This document shows positions 27,147-35,142 of a DNA stretch of 37,609 nucleotides, piece by piece (the stretch's first letter is position 1; each line of letters begins with the position of its first letter). Both the position numbers and the translations under genes were made by a program. Source of the DNA: an uncultured Ruminococcus sp. (GTDB lineage Bacteria > Bacillota > Clostridia > Oscillospirales > CAG-272); assembly GCA_902762505.1 (NCBI GenBank), contig CACWOQ010000017.1, forward strand, positions 1-37,609. The letters run 5' to 3'. Under the pieces are notes generated by a model that worked only from the letters and a program-made list of their open reading frames with translations, was not told where the DNA came from and did no database searches.

Positions 27147-28163
27147 TTACTGATAATCGCGCGCCGCCGACACGACCTCGATAAGCTCGCCCGCGGAGCC
27201 GAGGATGGTCTCCGTTCCGCGTATCACCGCGAGCTCGGGAGATTTGGTGACGTTTACGTTCATACCGAGCTTTTCACGCAGGAACATATCGAGTCCGGGC
27301 AGATTCGCAAATCCGCCGCAGAGCGTAAGACCGCTTTCATAGACGTCAGACGAAAGCGTCGGCGGTATTTTTTCAAGCACGCTTTTTATGTGATCCGTCA
27401 GATCGTCAAGCACCGGCGTTATCGCCTCGCGGATCTCGGACGAATAAAGCGTGGCGCGGACGACCTGTCCCGTCAGTATGTTTCTTCCGCAGACCGTCAC
27501 CTCGCCCCTCTCCGTCAGTCTGTGGGCGGAGCCGGCGGCGATCTTTATGCTCTCCGCCGTGCGCTTGCCTATCGTGATATTATATGAATCCTTTACGTAT
27601 CTGACTATCGCGTCGTCAGCCGTATCGCCTCCGATACGCTCCATACCTGCGGCGGCGATGCCTTTATACATTATGACCGACGTCTGCACTTTTCCGGCGC
27701 CGATATCGCAGATGAGCCTGCCTCTGACTCCGAGCACGTCCGCTCCGCAGCCTATCGCGGCAGCCATCGGCTGTTTGACGAGCATATAAAGGTCGCGTCC
27801 GCCCGACGCGGCGACGCAGACGTTTTCAAACGCGTTGCACTCGACCTCCGTAATGCCGTACGGCACGGAGATAACGGTCTTCGGACGCGTGATTATACCC
27901 TTCGCGCCGATCTTCGTAAGCACAGCCGACAACAGCTCCACACAGTCCTCGAAGTTCGATATGACGCCGCGTGAAAGCGGAGTCACGACGTCCTTGCCGG
28001 GAGGGTTCTTTCCGAGCATGCGGTACGCCGCGTCGCCGTAGGCGCAGAGCTGTTCCTCGCCGTCAAAGGCGGCGGCTGTCGCCACGTCGGCTGCCGTTCC
28101 GCGCCCTTTTATGCATACGCGGAGACGCGAAGTGCCGAGATCTATACCTGTTTTTCTGTCCAT
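27147..28163 (-). CDS. mreB: MreB-like actin homologue with altered nucleotide pocket
   Basis: 338 residues, MreB length. The fold is clear: IDLGT start, ISVPYGITEVE, PMAAAIG, and GGDTADDAIVRYVK followed by an IGKRTAESIKI block close to consensus. Yet nucleotide-contacting loops differ. Phosphate loop 1 reads DLGTSRLRV instead of DLGTANTLV; phosphate loop 2 is DIGAGKVQTSV (153 onward) instead of DIGGGTTEVAV. The usual EEP motif is Lys130-Gln131-Pro, so the catalytic-position Glu is Gln, as in eukaryotic actin. The adenosine loop GGFANLPGL is also changed. Position ahead of mreC shows a shape role; it may polymerise with altered or lost ATP hydrolysis, or a second MreB may exist elsewhere. Confidence 0.9.
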   Translation of the reverse strand: MDRKTGIDLGTSRLRVCIKGRGTAADVATAAAFDGEEQLCAYGDAAYRMLGKNPPGKDVVTPLSRGVISNFEDCVELLSAVLTKIGAKGIITRPKTVISVPYGITEVECNAFENVCVAASGGRDLYMLVKQPMAAAIGCGADVLGVRGRLICDIGAGKVQTSVIMYKGIAAAGMERIGGDTADDAIVRYVKDSYNITIGKRTAESIKIAAGSAHRLTERGEVTVCGRNILTGQVVRATLYSSEIREAITPVLDDLTDHIKSVLEKIPPTLSSDVYESGLTLCGGFANLPGLDMFLREKLGMNVNVTKSPELAVIRGTETILGSAGELIEVVSAARDYQ

Positions 28164-28172
28164 ATCAAAGAC

Positions 28173-28751
28173 TCACTCCAAAACGCTTATTCCGAAATCA
28201 TCGTAAAGATGCTGACAAACAAGGCAGATCGGCAGGCCGACCACGTTGTGGAAGCTGCCGTCGAGCCTCTGTACGAATACGGAGCCGAGCTCCTGCACGG
28301 CGTACGCGCCCGCTTTATCCATAGGCTCGCCCGTGGCGATATACGCCCTTATCTCGGCTTTGCCCATTTTTCTCATCCTGACGTGCGTCACGTCGTAATC
28401 TATCACGAGCTTCCCCGCCTTCTGCATGGCGATCCCGGTATAAACCTCGTGCCATCCGTCGGACAGCATCGTAAGCATACGCTCCGCGTCAGCCGCGTCC
28501 TTCGGCTTGCCGTAGACCTCGCCGTTGCGGCAGACGAGAGTATCGGCGGCGAGTATCAGCCTGTCGTCGCCCGTGCGGTCAAGCACGGCTCGCAGCTTGC
28601 GTGAGGCGAGCCCCATCGTAAGCTCCGCGGCGGTGACGCTTTTTACTGCTGTTTCGTCGGCGTCCGCCGTCACGACCTCGAACGGTATGCCGGCGGCTTT
28701 CAGTATTTCACTTCTTCTCGGAGATTTTGATGCAAGTATTATTTTTTCCAT
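28173..28751 (-). CDS. maf: Maf-family nucleotide pyrophosphatase
   Basis: 192 residues from the ATG at 28751 (AAAGG 7 bases upstream; a GTG two codons earlier would abut it). The N-terminal LASKSPRRSEIL and the ILAADTLV segment are family signatures. Maf proteins hydrolyse non-canonical nucleoside triphosphates such as dTTP/UTP-related substrates and can inhibit septation. The gene follows dut by two bases and precedes mreB, an order seen widely in Bacillota. Confidence 0.95.
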   Translation of the reverse strand: MEKIILASKSPRRSEILKAAGIPFEVVTADADETAVKSVTAAELTMGLASRKLRAVLDRTGDDRLILAADTLVCRNGEVYGKPKDAADAERMLTMLSDGWHEVYTGIAMQKAGKLVIDYDVTHVRMRKMGKAEIRAYIATGEPMDKAGAYAVQELGSVFVQRLDGSFHNVVGLPICLVCQHLYDDFGISVLE

Positions 28752-28753
28752 TG

Positions 28754-29194
28754 TCACGCCTTTCCCGTGGAACCGAAGCCGCCTTCGCCGCGCTCCGTCC
28801 GTCCGAGCTCATCCGCCTCCTCGAATTCTCCGCGGATGATCGGCAGAAGCAGGAGCTGGGCGATCCTGTCGCCGTCGCTAAACGTGTACGGTCTGTCCGA
28901 CAGGTTCACAACGGAGACGAGCAGCTCGCCCCGGTAGTCAGGATCTATAAGCCCGATGCCGTTGGTCAGAGAGATGCCGTGCTTTGCGGAAAGTCCGCTG
29001 CGCGAGCAGATCACCGCCGCGACGTTTTTGTCTTCATATTCTATCGCTATACCGGTAGGTATCTTAGCCCTTTCACCCGGATACACCGTCAAAGGTCCGT
29101 CAAGGCAGGCGTAAAGATCAGACGCCGCGGCGTATTCCGTCTGCGCGGACGGCAGCTTTGCTTTTTCATTCAGTTTTTTTACGTATATTTTCAT
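28754..29194 (-). CDS. dut: dUTP diphosphatase
   Basis: 146 residues, trimeric dUTPase type. All five motifs are visible: AASDLYA, SRSGLSAKHGI, GLIDPDYRGEL, GDRIAQLLL and the C-terminal RGEGGFGSTG. It hydrolyses dUTP to dUMP, keeping uracil out of DNA. Its start overlaps the stop of the U32 gene by one base (TAATG). Confidence 0.97.
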   Translation of the reverse strand: MKIYVKKLNEKAKLPSAQTEYAAASDLYACLDGPLTVYPGERAKIPTGIAIEYEDKNVAAVICSRSGLSAKHGISLTNGIGLIDPDYRGELLVSVVNLSDRPYTFSDGDRIAQLLLLPIIRGEFEEADELGRTERGEGGFGSTGKA

Positions 29195-31290
29195 TACATT
29201 CTCTTTATTCTCGACGCGGGTGCCGTTCTGTTCCTGTACGCGTCTATTATTTCCGCCGCCTCCTCGGGCGACTCGTCCGTGAAGAAGAAGTGCATGTCGC
29301 CCACGGCTCCGCCGCTTATCGCGTCCTGCTTGTCAGCCATATACACGGGCACCGGGTTGTAGACGGCGTTCCTGTGTATGAACTGTCTGCACACCGGGAC
29401 CTTTTCGCCGGTCCTGTCCGTGAAATATCTGAACTGTCCGTCGCCGCACGCCTCGCATTTGTGAAGCGGTGAGCTGGTGCCCGCCATATCGCGGATCATG
29501 CACTTTTCAAGTATCATCTGCGGCAATTTGCCGTAAACGGCGGCGCCGGTCCTGACCGGAGACGACGCGGTGATCGCTCTCATCTGCGCGATATTCAGCT
29601 CCGGCGACATGATGAGCGATGAGAAGCCCTCCGCCGAAAGCACCTCCGCGGTCTTGCTGTTGTATACGTTCATCTGAAGCCCGCCCGATACGTTGAATCC
29701 GTATTTCAGCGCGAGCCTGAGCCCCCCGACGTTCGACACCATAACGTTCTTTACGCCGCACAGCTTGACGCGTATCAGCATCTCTTCAAGCAGCGTGTAT
29801 TCGTGAGCCATTACGACGGGCGGAAGCTCAACGCCGTCCGTCACGTCGCGCGCCGTCATCGGCGCGTTCAGATATTCGTCGATCGGCAGATAAACGTGTG
29901 AGAACATCGCAAGATGGTTCCTGTCCGGTATGCCGGCGCTCCTTACGAAATGGACGATCTGGAAGCTTCCCTCGCTGTCCTGCCGCTTTTCCGCCGGCTG
30001 ATCGCGCACCTCGACGGGCGCTCTGTCCTTGTGGACCGTGACCCTGATCGCCTCCTCGAGCCTTGCCGCCGCCGTGCGGCGGAGAGAGTTCACCGCCGAG
30101 ACCGGGAGCGAAAGCCCGTCCTCGAGCGTGAGCGAGAACGACGCGGGATCGACGGAAAACGGAGTGTTTCCGAATTTGCACAGATTTTTGACGACGTCCT
30201 CCTTTGTGAGCGGACTCGTTTTCGCAAGATCCGGGATCTGTCCGTATACCGTGACCGTCTCGTTTCCCGCCGAGAGCGAAAGCTCGCATACCGTACCCGC
30301 CCTGATGGCGGCGCGTACGGAGACGGGGATCCTTCTCTTGTCGCGGTTGAGGCGCTGTTTTATCTCGGACTCAGCCTCCTCGGTGTTCTTTTTGTCTTCA
30401 TCGGTCCTGACGCCGAGCATATCCGCGCCGGGCGCGCCTCTGTAATACGCGTCCGTGAAGCCGCTGCGGCTGAATATGCGGGAGAGCTGTCCGATCTCCT
30501 CCTCCGTCGCGTCGCGCCCCTCGTCTATCAGGCGTCTGTAAACCGTGCCGACGCCGTAGACGTATTCCGGAGATTTCATTCTGCCCTCTACCTTGAGACT
30601 CGTTATCCCGGAGCGGCAGATCCTCTCCATATGACCGGCAAGGCAGTTGTCCTTGAGAGACAGCCTGTAAACTCCGCCGGAATCCGGCAGTCTGCACGGC
30701 TGGGCGCACTCGCCTCTGTTCCCGCTTCTGCCGCCCATATTCGCGGAATATTCGCACATGCCGGAGGTGCAGACGCACAGAGCGCCGTGCACGAACGTCT
30801 CATATTCAATATCGGGGAATTCCGACATGATCCTGTCCACGTCGTCGGCTGAGCATTCCCTTGCGAGGACCACGCGGTCGAACCCGCGCGACGCCATCAG
30901 AGCCGCGCCCGACGCGTTATGTACCGAGCATTGGGTGCTCGCGTGCAGACGCAGACCGGGAAATCTCTTTTTTGCCGCCGCCGCAAATCCCGGGTCGGTG
31001 ACGATCAGCGCGTCCACGTCGTTCATATACAGAAGCTCGGCGAAACGCAGCGCCTCGGGAAGCTCGCGGTCGAGCAGGAGCGTGTTCATTGTGACGAAAA
31101 CGTCGACCCCGAAGAAATGCGCCTTTTTTATCGCCTCGGAAAGCTCTTCACCGCTGAAGTTTTCAGCTCCCATGCGCGCGTTGAAGCTCTTGCCTCCGGC
31201 GTATATCTCGTCGGCTCCGGCGGCGAGAGCCGCCTCGAAGCATTCGGGTGAGCCGGCGGGCAGAAGCAGGCGTGGTTTTTTTACGGACAT
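29194..31290 (-). CDS. U32 family protein (putative RNA hydroxylase/peptidase, RlhA/TrhP-like)
   Basis: 698 residues. The N-terminal half has the U32 signature (ETFVHGALCVCTSGMCEYSANM region near 165-200, with several Cys) and the start PAGSPECFEAALAAGADEIYAG. The C-terminal half repeats TIM-barrel-like features. Members RlhA and TrhP hydroxylate cytidine or uridine in RNA; others are called collagenase-like peptidases. The conserved cysteines could hold an iron-sulfur cluster. AAAGGAA lies 5 bases before the ATG. It is the first gene of the long minus-strand run. Confidence 0.9.
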   Translation of the reverse strand: MSVKKPRLLLPAGSPECFEAALAAGADEIYAGGKSFNARMGAENFSGEELSEAIKKAHFFGVDVFVTMNTLLLDRELPEALRFAELLYMNDVDALIVTDPGFAAAAKKRFPGLRLHASTQCSVHNASGAALMASRGFDRVVLARECSADDVDRIMSEFPDIEYETFVHGALCVCTSGMCEYSANMGGRSGNRGECAQPCRLPDSGGVYRLSLKDNCLAGHMERICRSGITSLKVEGRMKSPEYVYGVGTVYRRLIDEGRDATEEEIGQLSRIFSRSGFTDAYYRGAPGADMLGVRTDEDKKNTEEAESEIKQRLNRDKRRIPVSVRAAIRAGTVCELSLSAGNETVTVYGQIPDLAKTSPLTKEDVVKNLCKFGNTPFSVDPASFSLTLEDGLSLPVSAVNSLRRTAAARLEEAIRVTVHKDRAPVEVRDQPAEKRQDSEGSFQIVHFVRSAGIPDRNHLAMFSHVYLPIDEYLNAPMTARDVTDGVELPPVVMAHEYTLLEEMLIRVKLCGVKNVMVSNVGGLRLALKYGFNVSGGLQMNVYNSKTAEVLSAEGFSSLIMSPELNIAQMRAITASSPVRTGAAVYGKLPQMILEKCMIRDMAGTSSPLHKCEACGDGQFRYFTDRTGEKVPVCRQFIHRNAVYNPVPVYMADKQDAISGGAVGDMHFFFTDESPEEAAEIIDAYRNRTAPASRIKRM

Positions 31291-31359
31291 ATCGGTTCCT
31301 TTCCCGCGCGAGGCGCGGATTTTTTGCGGTCCTGTACCGGATTGTTTTCAAATTTGCAC

Positions 31360-31388
31360 TTGATATGATACAATACCGCGATTATAAT
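31360..31388 (+). promoter_or_regulatory. Near-consensus sigma-A promoter for the YdcF/SanA-like gene
   Basis: TTGATA (31360-31365), 17-bp spacer, TATAAT (31383-31388). ATTATAAT is self-complementary, so the same box can serve the minus strand toward the U32 gene, where GATACA lies 18 bp away as a weak -35. Confidence 0.8.
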
Positions 31389-31413
31389 TTTATACATGGT
31401 ACATTGTATCATA
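31364..31413. promoter_or_regulatory. Inverted repeat across the divergent promoter, likely operator
   Basis: TATGATACAAT (31364-31374) is repeated perfectly inverted as ATTGTATCATA (31403-31413), 28 bases apart and centred on the -10 box. The right arm lies inside a perfect local palindrome TGTAT-C-ATACA (31405-31415), a shape common for GntR-type regulators. The regulator is not encoded next to it. Binding is inferred. Confidence 0.6.
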
Positions 31414-31471
31414 CAGGCAAGCATATTTAAATACATTTTTGAAAACTTTTTATATCAGGGGGAGATTTTTT

Positions 31472-32179
31472 ATGGCGGCTGTAAGAAAAAAACGCGTTAT
31501 CGGATCACTGTCGGCGGCGGCTTTGGCGCTGCTGCTTTTCGCCGCCGTTTTCTGCATCGCGTCAAACGCCGCGGTGATAAAGCGCGGCGCGTTTTCGGAC
31601 GGGTCGGACGACGGTGAAAAATACGACTGCGTGCTGATACTCGGCGCGCTCGTCCTGGACGACGGCTCACCGTCGGCGATGCTTGCCGACAGGCTCGATC
31701 GCGGCATTGAGCTTTATTTTTCCGGCAGAGCCGGCAAGATCCTCGTAAGCGGCGACCACGGGACAAAGGATTACGACGAGGTCAACGCGATGAAAGCGTA
31801 CTGTGTTTCGGCGGGCGTACCGTCGGAGGACGTTTTCATGGATCACGCCGGATTTTCGACGTACGAAAGCATGAACCGCGCGAAAACCGTCTTCGGCTGC
31901 GAAAAGGTGATCGTTGTGACGCAGGGATACCATCTTTACCGCGCGGTGTACGACGGCAAAAAAGCGGGGCTTGTCTGCGTCGGCGCGCCGGCGGATCAAA
32001 GAACGTACGCGGGACAGCGCATGCGCGACGCGCGGGAATTCCTCGCAAGGGCGAAGGACGTCGTATACTGCGCGCTTCACGTTTCCCCGAAGTACGGCGG
32101 AGAGCCGGTGCCGATAAGCGGAGACGGCAACGTGACGAACGACAAGACCGCGTTATACGGCGAAAATTCGCCGTCATAA
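31472..32179 (+). CDS. YdcF/SanA-like DUF218 membrane protein
   Basis: 235 residues from the ATG at 31472, chosen because AGGGGGAG lies 7 bases upstream. A basic N-terminus and one membrane segment (about 10-32) precede a DUF218 domain with VLILGALVLDDG...MLADRLDRGIELY, ILVSGDHG and VVTQGYHLYRA. SanA-type proteins are tied to envelope barrier function; the biochemical activity is not settled. It is transcribed from the near-consensus promoter upstream. No good terminator follows, so some read-through toward the YegP-like gene is possible. Confidence 0.88.
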   Translation: MAAVRKKRVIGSLSAAALALLLFAAVFCIASNAAVIKRGAFSDGSDDGEKYDCVLILGALVLDDGSPSAMLADRLDRGIELYFSGRAGKILVSGDHGTKDYDEVNAMKAYCVSAGVPSEDVFMDHAGFSTYESMNRAKTVFGCEKVIVVTQGYHLYRAVYDGKKAGLVCVGAPADQRTYAGQRMRDAREFLARAKDVVYCALHVSPKYGGEPVPISGDGNVTNDKTALYGENSPS

Positions 32180-32201
32180 CGTATATTTTTGAAAAAACTT
32201 C

Positions 32202-32230
32202 TTGACAATTGACGTTTTTGCGGTTATAAT
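32202..32230 (+). promoter_or_regulatory. Perfect consensus sigma-A promoter of the YegP-like gene
   Basis: TTGACA (32202-32207), exactly 17 bp, TATAAT (32225-32230). This is the strongest promoter seen in the window. Confidence 0.9.
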
Positions 32231-32278
32231 AAAGAAAAAGCTTTTTTTACCATTTCAAAAAAGAAAGGGAGAATTACC

Positions 32279-32656
32279 ATGGGAAAATTCGTAATCAAGA
32301 CCACCAAGAGCGGCGGCTACAAGTTTGATCTTAAAGCCGGCAACGGCGAGACCATCGCCACCTCCGAGATCTACAACGCACTCACATCCTGCAAGAACGG
32401 CATCGAGTCCGTAAGAAAGAACTCCGCAAAAGCCGGCGTCGAGGATCAGACCGTTGAAGGCTTCGAGAAAGTAAAGCACCCGAAGTTCGAGATCTACACC
32501 GACAAGTCGGGCGAATTCCGTTTCAGACTGAAAGCCACCAACGGTGAGATCATCGCCGTATCCGAAGGCTACAAGGCTCTCACGTCCTGCAAGAACGGCA
32601 TCGAATCCGTTAAGAAGAACGCTCCGGAAGCGGAAGTCAAAATGGAAGAGGCGTAA
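32279..32656 (+). CDS. YegP family protein with two DUF1508 repeats
   Basis: 125 residues made of two DUF1508 (UPF0339) repeats, about 1-55 and 66-118. Each has a beta-hairpin reading FxIxxxKxGxYxFxLKAxNGExIAxSExY and the shared helix ALTSCKNGIESV. The two helices are nearly identical even in DNA, pointing to recent internal duplication or strong codon constraint. GGGAGA precedes the ATG. The molecular role of the family is unknown. With a perfect promoter and its own terminator it forms a compact, probably highly expressed single-gene unit. Confidence 0.93.
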   Translation: MGKFVIKTTKSGGYKFDLKAGNGETIATSEIYNALTSCKNGIESVRKNSAKAGVEDQTVEGFEKVKHPKFEIYTDKSGEFRFRLKATNGEIIAVSEGYKALTSCKNGIESVKKNAPEAEVKMEEA

Positions 32657-32667
32657 GCCGAAAGATC

Positions 32668-32697
32668 GTGCGGAGGCTTTTGTCTCCGCACTTTTTT
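32668..32697 (+). terminator. Terminator of the YegP-like gene
   Basis: GTGCGGAG (32668-32675) pairs with CTCCGCAC (32684-32691), followed by TTTTTT. It ends 28 bases before the next start, so the following gene depends on read-through or on a promoter not recognised here. Confidence 0.93.
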
Positions 32698-32724
32698 ATC
32701 TTATCTGCACCGAAAGGAAATATA

Positions 32725-35142
32725 ATGAAAAAATTCCGCACTTTATCCGCTCTGATCTGCGCGGTGCTCGCTTCCGTCATGATCATATCGGCGTTCGCCG
32801 CGGACGGCGCGCCGAAGCTCACCGGAGAAAACTCCCGCACGGTAAAAGAGCTTTATCCCGGCGTTACTCTCACGTCCGTCACCACCCCGTCAGGCTCCGT
32901 ATACGGCAGTCAGGGTATAAATATCGTAACGTTCGACCTTGCGCAGCGCGATCTGTATCTCGACACGTTTTACTATAACAACGACGCAAGGAAGCTCGCC
33001 ACCGTCGCAAACCAGATAACGCAGTACAATGAAACGCACCCCGGCAAAACGGCGATAGCCGCCGTAAACGGCGATATGTGGATGGTGTCCTATGCGCACG
33101 CGAGGATCGAGGGCAAGGGTACCAGCTTCGGCGGATATTCAGACGCCGTCGTCAAAAAAGAGCTGACCGTTTCCCGCTCGCATAACGTCGTGGACGGCGA
33201 GATCTTCACCTCGGGCACTATCCGTCAGGAAACCCCGTACGCCGGCGCCTCGTGGGCTTTCGGCATCACAGACGATTTCGTTCCCCTGCTCGGTCAGCCG
33301 ACAGTCACAATAACGGCGAAGGACGAGACGAACGGCGCCTCGTTCAGAATCGACGGTATAAACCGTCTGCCCGCGAATAACGCGACGGTAATGTATACCG
33401 ACAGGGTAATGAGCACGTACAAGGGCTTCGCTCTTGACGACGCGTACGAGGTGCTTATAGAATTCGAAGAGGACTACACCCCGAAGCACGGCATGAACGT
33501 GACGGGTACCGTCAAAGCGATATATTCGCCCGAAAGCGGTCAGGATCCCGATTACATAAACGAAAAACAGATGGTCCTCACCTCCCGCGGAACAACGGTC
33601 GCGGATCTGAAAAAGCTCGCCGTCGGCGACAGCGTCAATATAACGGTATCCGTCGGCGACCTCTGCGGCAACTCCGAGGCGTGGCGGCGCGTCACAAACT
33701 CCGTCGGCGGCAATATCGTATACGTTCAGAACGGAACGCTGACCGGAAACGGACTTGAAGCCGGCTACCCGACAACGATGCTCGGCTACGACAACGACGG
33801 AAAGATAGTGATGCTCACGATGAACGGCAGAGGCTACGGCGGCGTCGGCGCCAACGGAGACAGACTCGCCAGACTCTGCAAGGATCTGCACCTTTACAAC
33901 GCTTTCATTCTCGACGGCGGCGGCTCCATGACGATGATAGTCAACGACGGAGCGAAATACACGCCCGTAAGCCACGCCGTGGACAGCAAGGGCACCGTCT
34001 ACCGCACGGTCAACAACTCGCTGATACTCGCTCACGGTCCCGAAAGAGCGGCGCAGGGTCATTTCGAGATAGACGCGCCGATAACCATAACCGATCCCCT
34101 GAACGTCACGTTCCCGACGGAAAAGCACGTCAGAGCGCTCGTCGGCTCCGGCAACCAGTCAACGTTAGGCTGGGAGGATGAAAACCTCGTCCTTACGGTC
34201 GACAACATGGATACGACGCCCGGCATGGCGGACCCGTACGTCCCGTTCAGCTATCAGAACATAGAAAACACGGCGAGCGCGGACACGTATAAATTCATCA
34301 CGCTGATCTATAAGATCCCCGAAACGAACTCGCAGAAGCAGTACAATTCCGAGCTTTTCTGCCAGTGCAACGGCGACCCCGCGCAGGGCGGCCAGAGCAC
34401 GAGCGCAACGGTAAAACGCACCGGAAAATACGACTACGCGATATTCAACGCCGGCTCCCTCAGCAGATGGAAGAATAAGATCACGGCTCTGCGCATAGAT
34501 TTCTTCTACGGAGCCATGTCGAACGGCGACAGGATATACATACATAACATAACTCTGAACAAAACAAGAGACGAGGCGACAGCGGCGGCGAAGAAGATCG
34601 TCGCGGAGCTGAACGGCGAGCCCGAGGAGACCGAGCCGCCGGTCACGACCGCGCCGGTCACGACGGAACCGGTCACGACGGCGCCCGTTACGACAGAACC
34701 CGTGATGACAGAGGGCGAGACGGTCCCTCCCCCGACGACCGTACCGGAAACGACCGTTCCCGCGACCTCGCAGGAGTGGATAACCACGGCGTATACCGAG
34801 CCCGACCCCGACGTCACCACCTATCCCGTTACGGAGTCCGCGACGGAGCCCGATACTGAGCCTGCAACCGAGCCCGATACGGAGCCCGGCACGGTGTCCG
34901 ACACCTCCGATCTGATCCCCGTCGGGACCGATACGAACGACGGTACGTCTGAGTCGACGAACGGGGACGGCACGGATACTGCAGAGACACAAGATCCCGA
35001 AGGCACGGACGGCGAGACGTCGGATACCGCCGAAAAAAGCGGCAGAAACACGGCGTTGATCATCGCCTCAGTCGCCGGCGCGATCGTTCTCATCGCTGCG
35101 CTCGCGGTAATAATCTTCAAAGTGAGCAACCGTAAGAAATGA
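32725..35142 (+). CDS. Surface-anchored phosphodiester glycosidase (NAGPA-domain) protein
   Basis: 805 residues from the ATG at 32725 (AAAGGAAA upstream; an earlier GTG frame start lies in the terminator). A signal peptide ends near AFA-AD (residue 26). A phosphodiester glycosidase domain follows to about 450, with its AAVNGDMW segment and the ILDGGGSMTM signature near 395. Next comes a ~170-residue strand-rich domain of unknown type, then a long Thr/Pro/Glu stalk, then a C-terminal membrane helix with NRKK tail. NAGPA-type enzymes cleave sugar-1-phosphodiester bonds; here a wall or lipid-linked glycan is a plausible target. Its stop overlaps the next start (ATGA). Confidence 0.88.
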   Translation: MKKFRTLSALICAVLASVMIISAFAADGAPKLTGENSRTVKELYPGVTLTSVTTPSGSVYGSQGINIVTFDLAQRDLYLDTFYYNNDARKLATVANQITQYNETHPGKTAIAAVNGDMWMVSYAHARIEGKGTSFGGYSDAVVKKELTVSRSHNVVDGEIFTSGTIRQETPYAGASWAFGITDDFVPLLGQPTVTITAKDETNGASFRIDGINRLPANNATVMYTDRVMSTYKGFALDDAYEVLIEFEEDYTPKHGMNVTGTVKAIYSPESGQDPDYINEKQMVLTSRGTTVADLKKLAVGDSVNITVSVGDLCGNSEAWRRVTNSVGGNIVYVQNGTLTGNGLEAGYPTTMLGYDNDGKIVMLTMNGRGYGGVGANGDRLARLCKDLHLYNAFILDGGGSMTMIVNDGAKYTPVSHAVDSKGTVYRTVNNSLILAHGPERAAQGHFEIDAPITITDPLNVTFPTEKHVRALVGSGNQSTLGWEDENLVLTVDNMDTTPGMADPYVPFSYQNIENTASADTYKFITLIYKIPETNSQKQYNSELFCQCNGDPAQGGQSTSATVKRTGKYDYAIFNAGSLSRWKNKITALRIDFFYGAMSNGDRIYIHNITLNKTRDEATAAAKKIVAELNGEPEETEPPVTTAPVTTEPVTTAPVTTEPVMTEGETVPPPTTVPETTVPATSQEWITTAYTEPDPDVTTYPVTESATEPDTEPATEPDTEPGTVSDTSDLIPVGTDTNDGTSESTNGDGTDTAETQDPEGTDGETSDTAEKSGRNTALIIASVAGAIVLIAALAVIIFKVSNRKK
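34633..34700 (+). repeat. 15-bp tandem repeats in the stalk of the glycosidase gene
   Basis: Four units of about 15 bp near CCGGTCACGACSGMR encode Pro-Val-Thr-Thr-Ala/Glu in turn. A second, less regular set further on (34838-34890) encodes Thr-Glu-Pro-Asp/Ala. In-frame length change by slippage is possible. Confidence 0.75.

Noticed and set aside
26196..27587. 463-codon open frame antisense to mreC and mreB
   Set aside because: The minus strand carries the conserved shape genes; the plus-strand product is a codon-bias shadow.
32157..32174. Hairpin at the end of the YdcF/SanA-like gene as a terminator
   Set aside because: The stem has almost no loop, lies inside the coding end, and the T-run begins some ten bases later.
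32668..32724. Upstream GTG start for the phosphodiester glycosidase
   Set aside because: It lies in the terminator hairpin and would spoil the signal peptide; the ATG at 32725 has a proper ribosome site.
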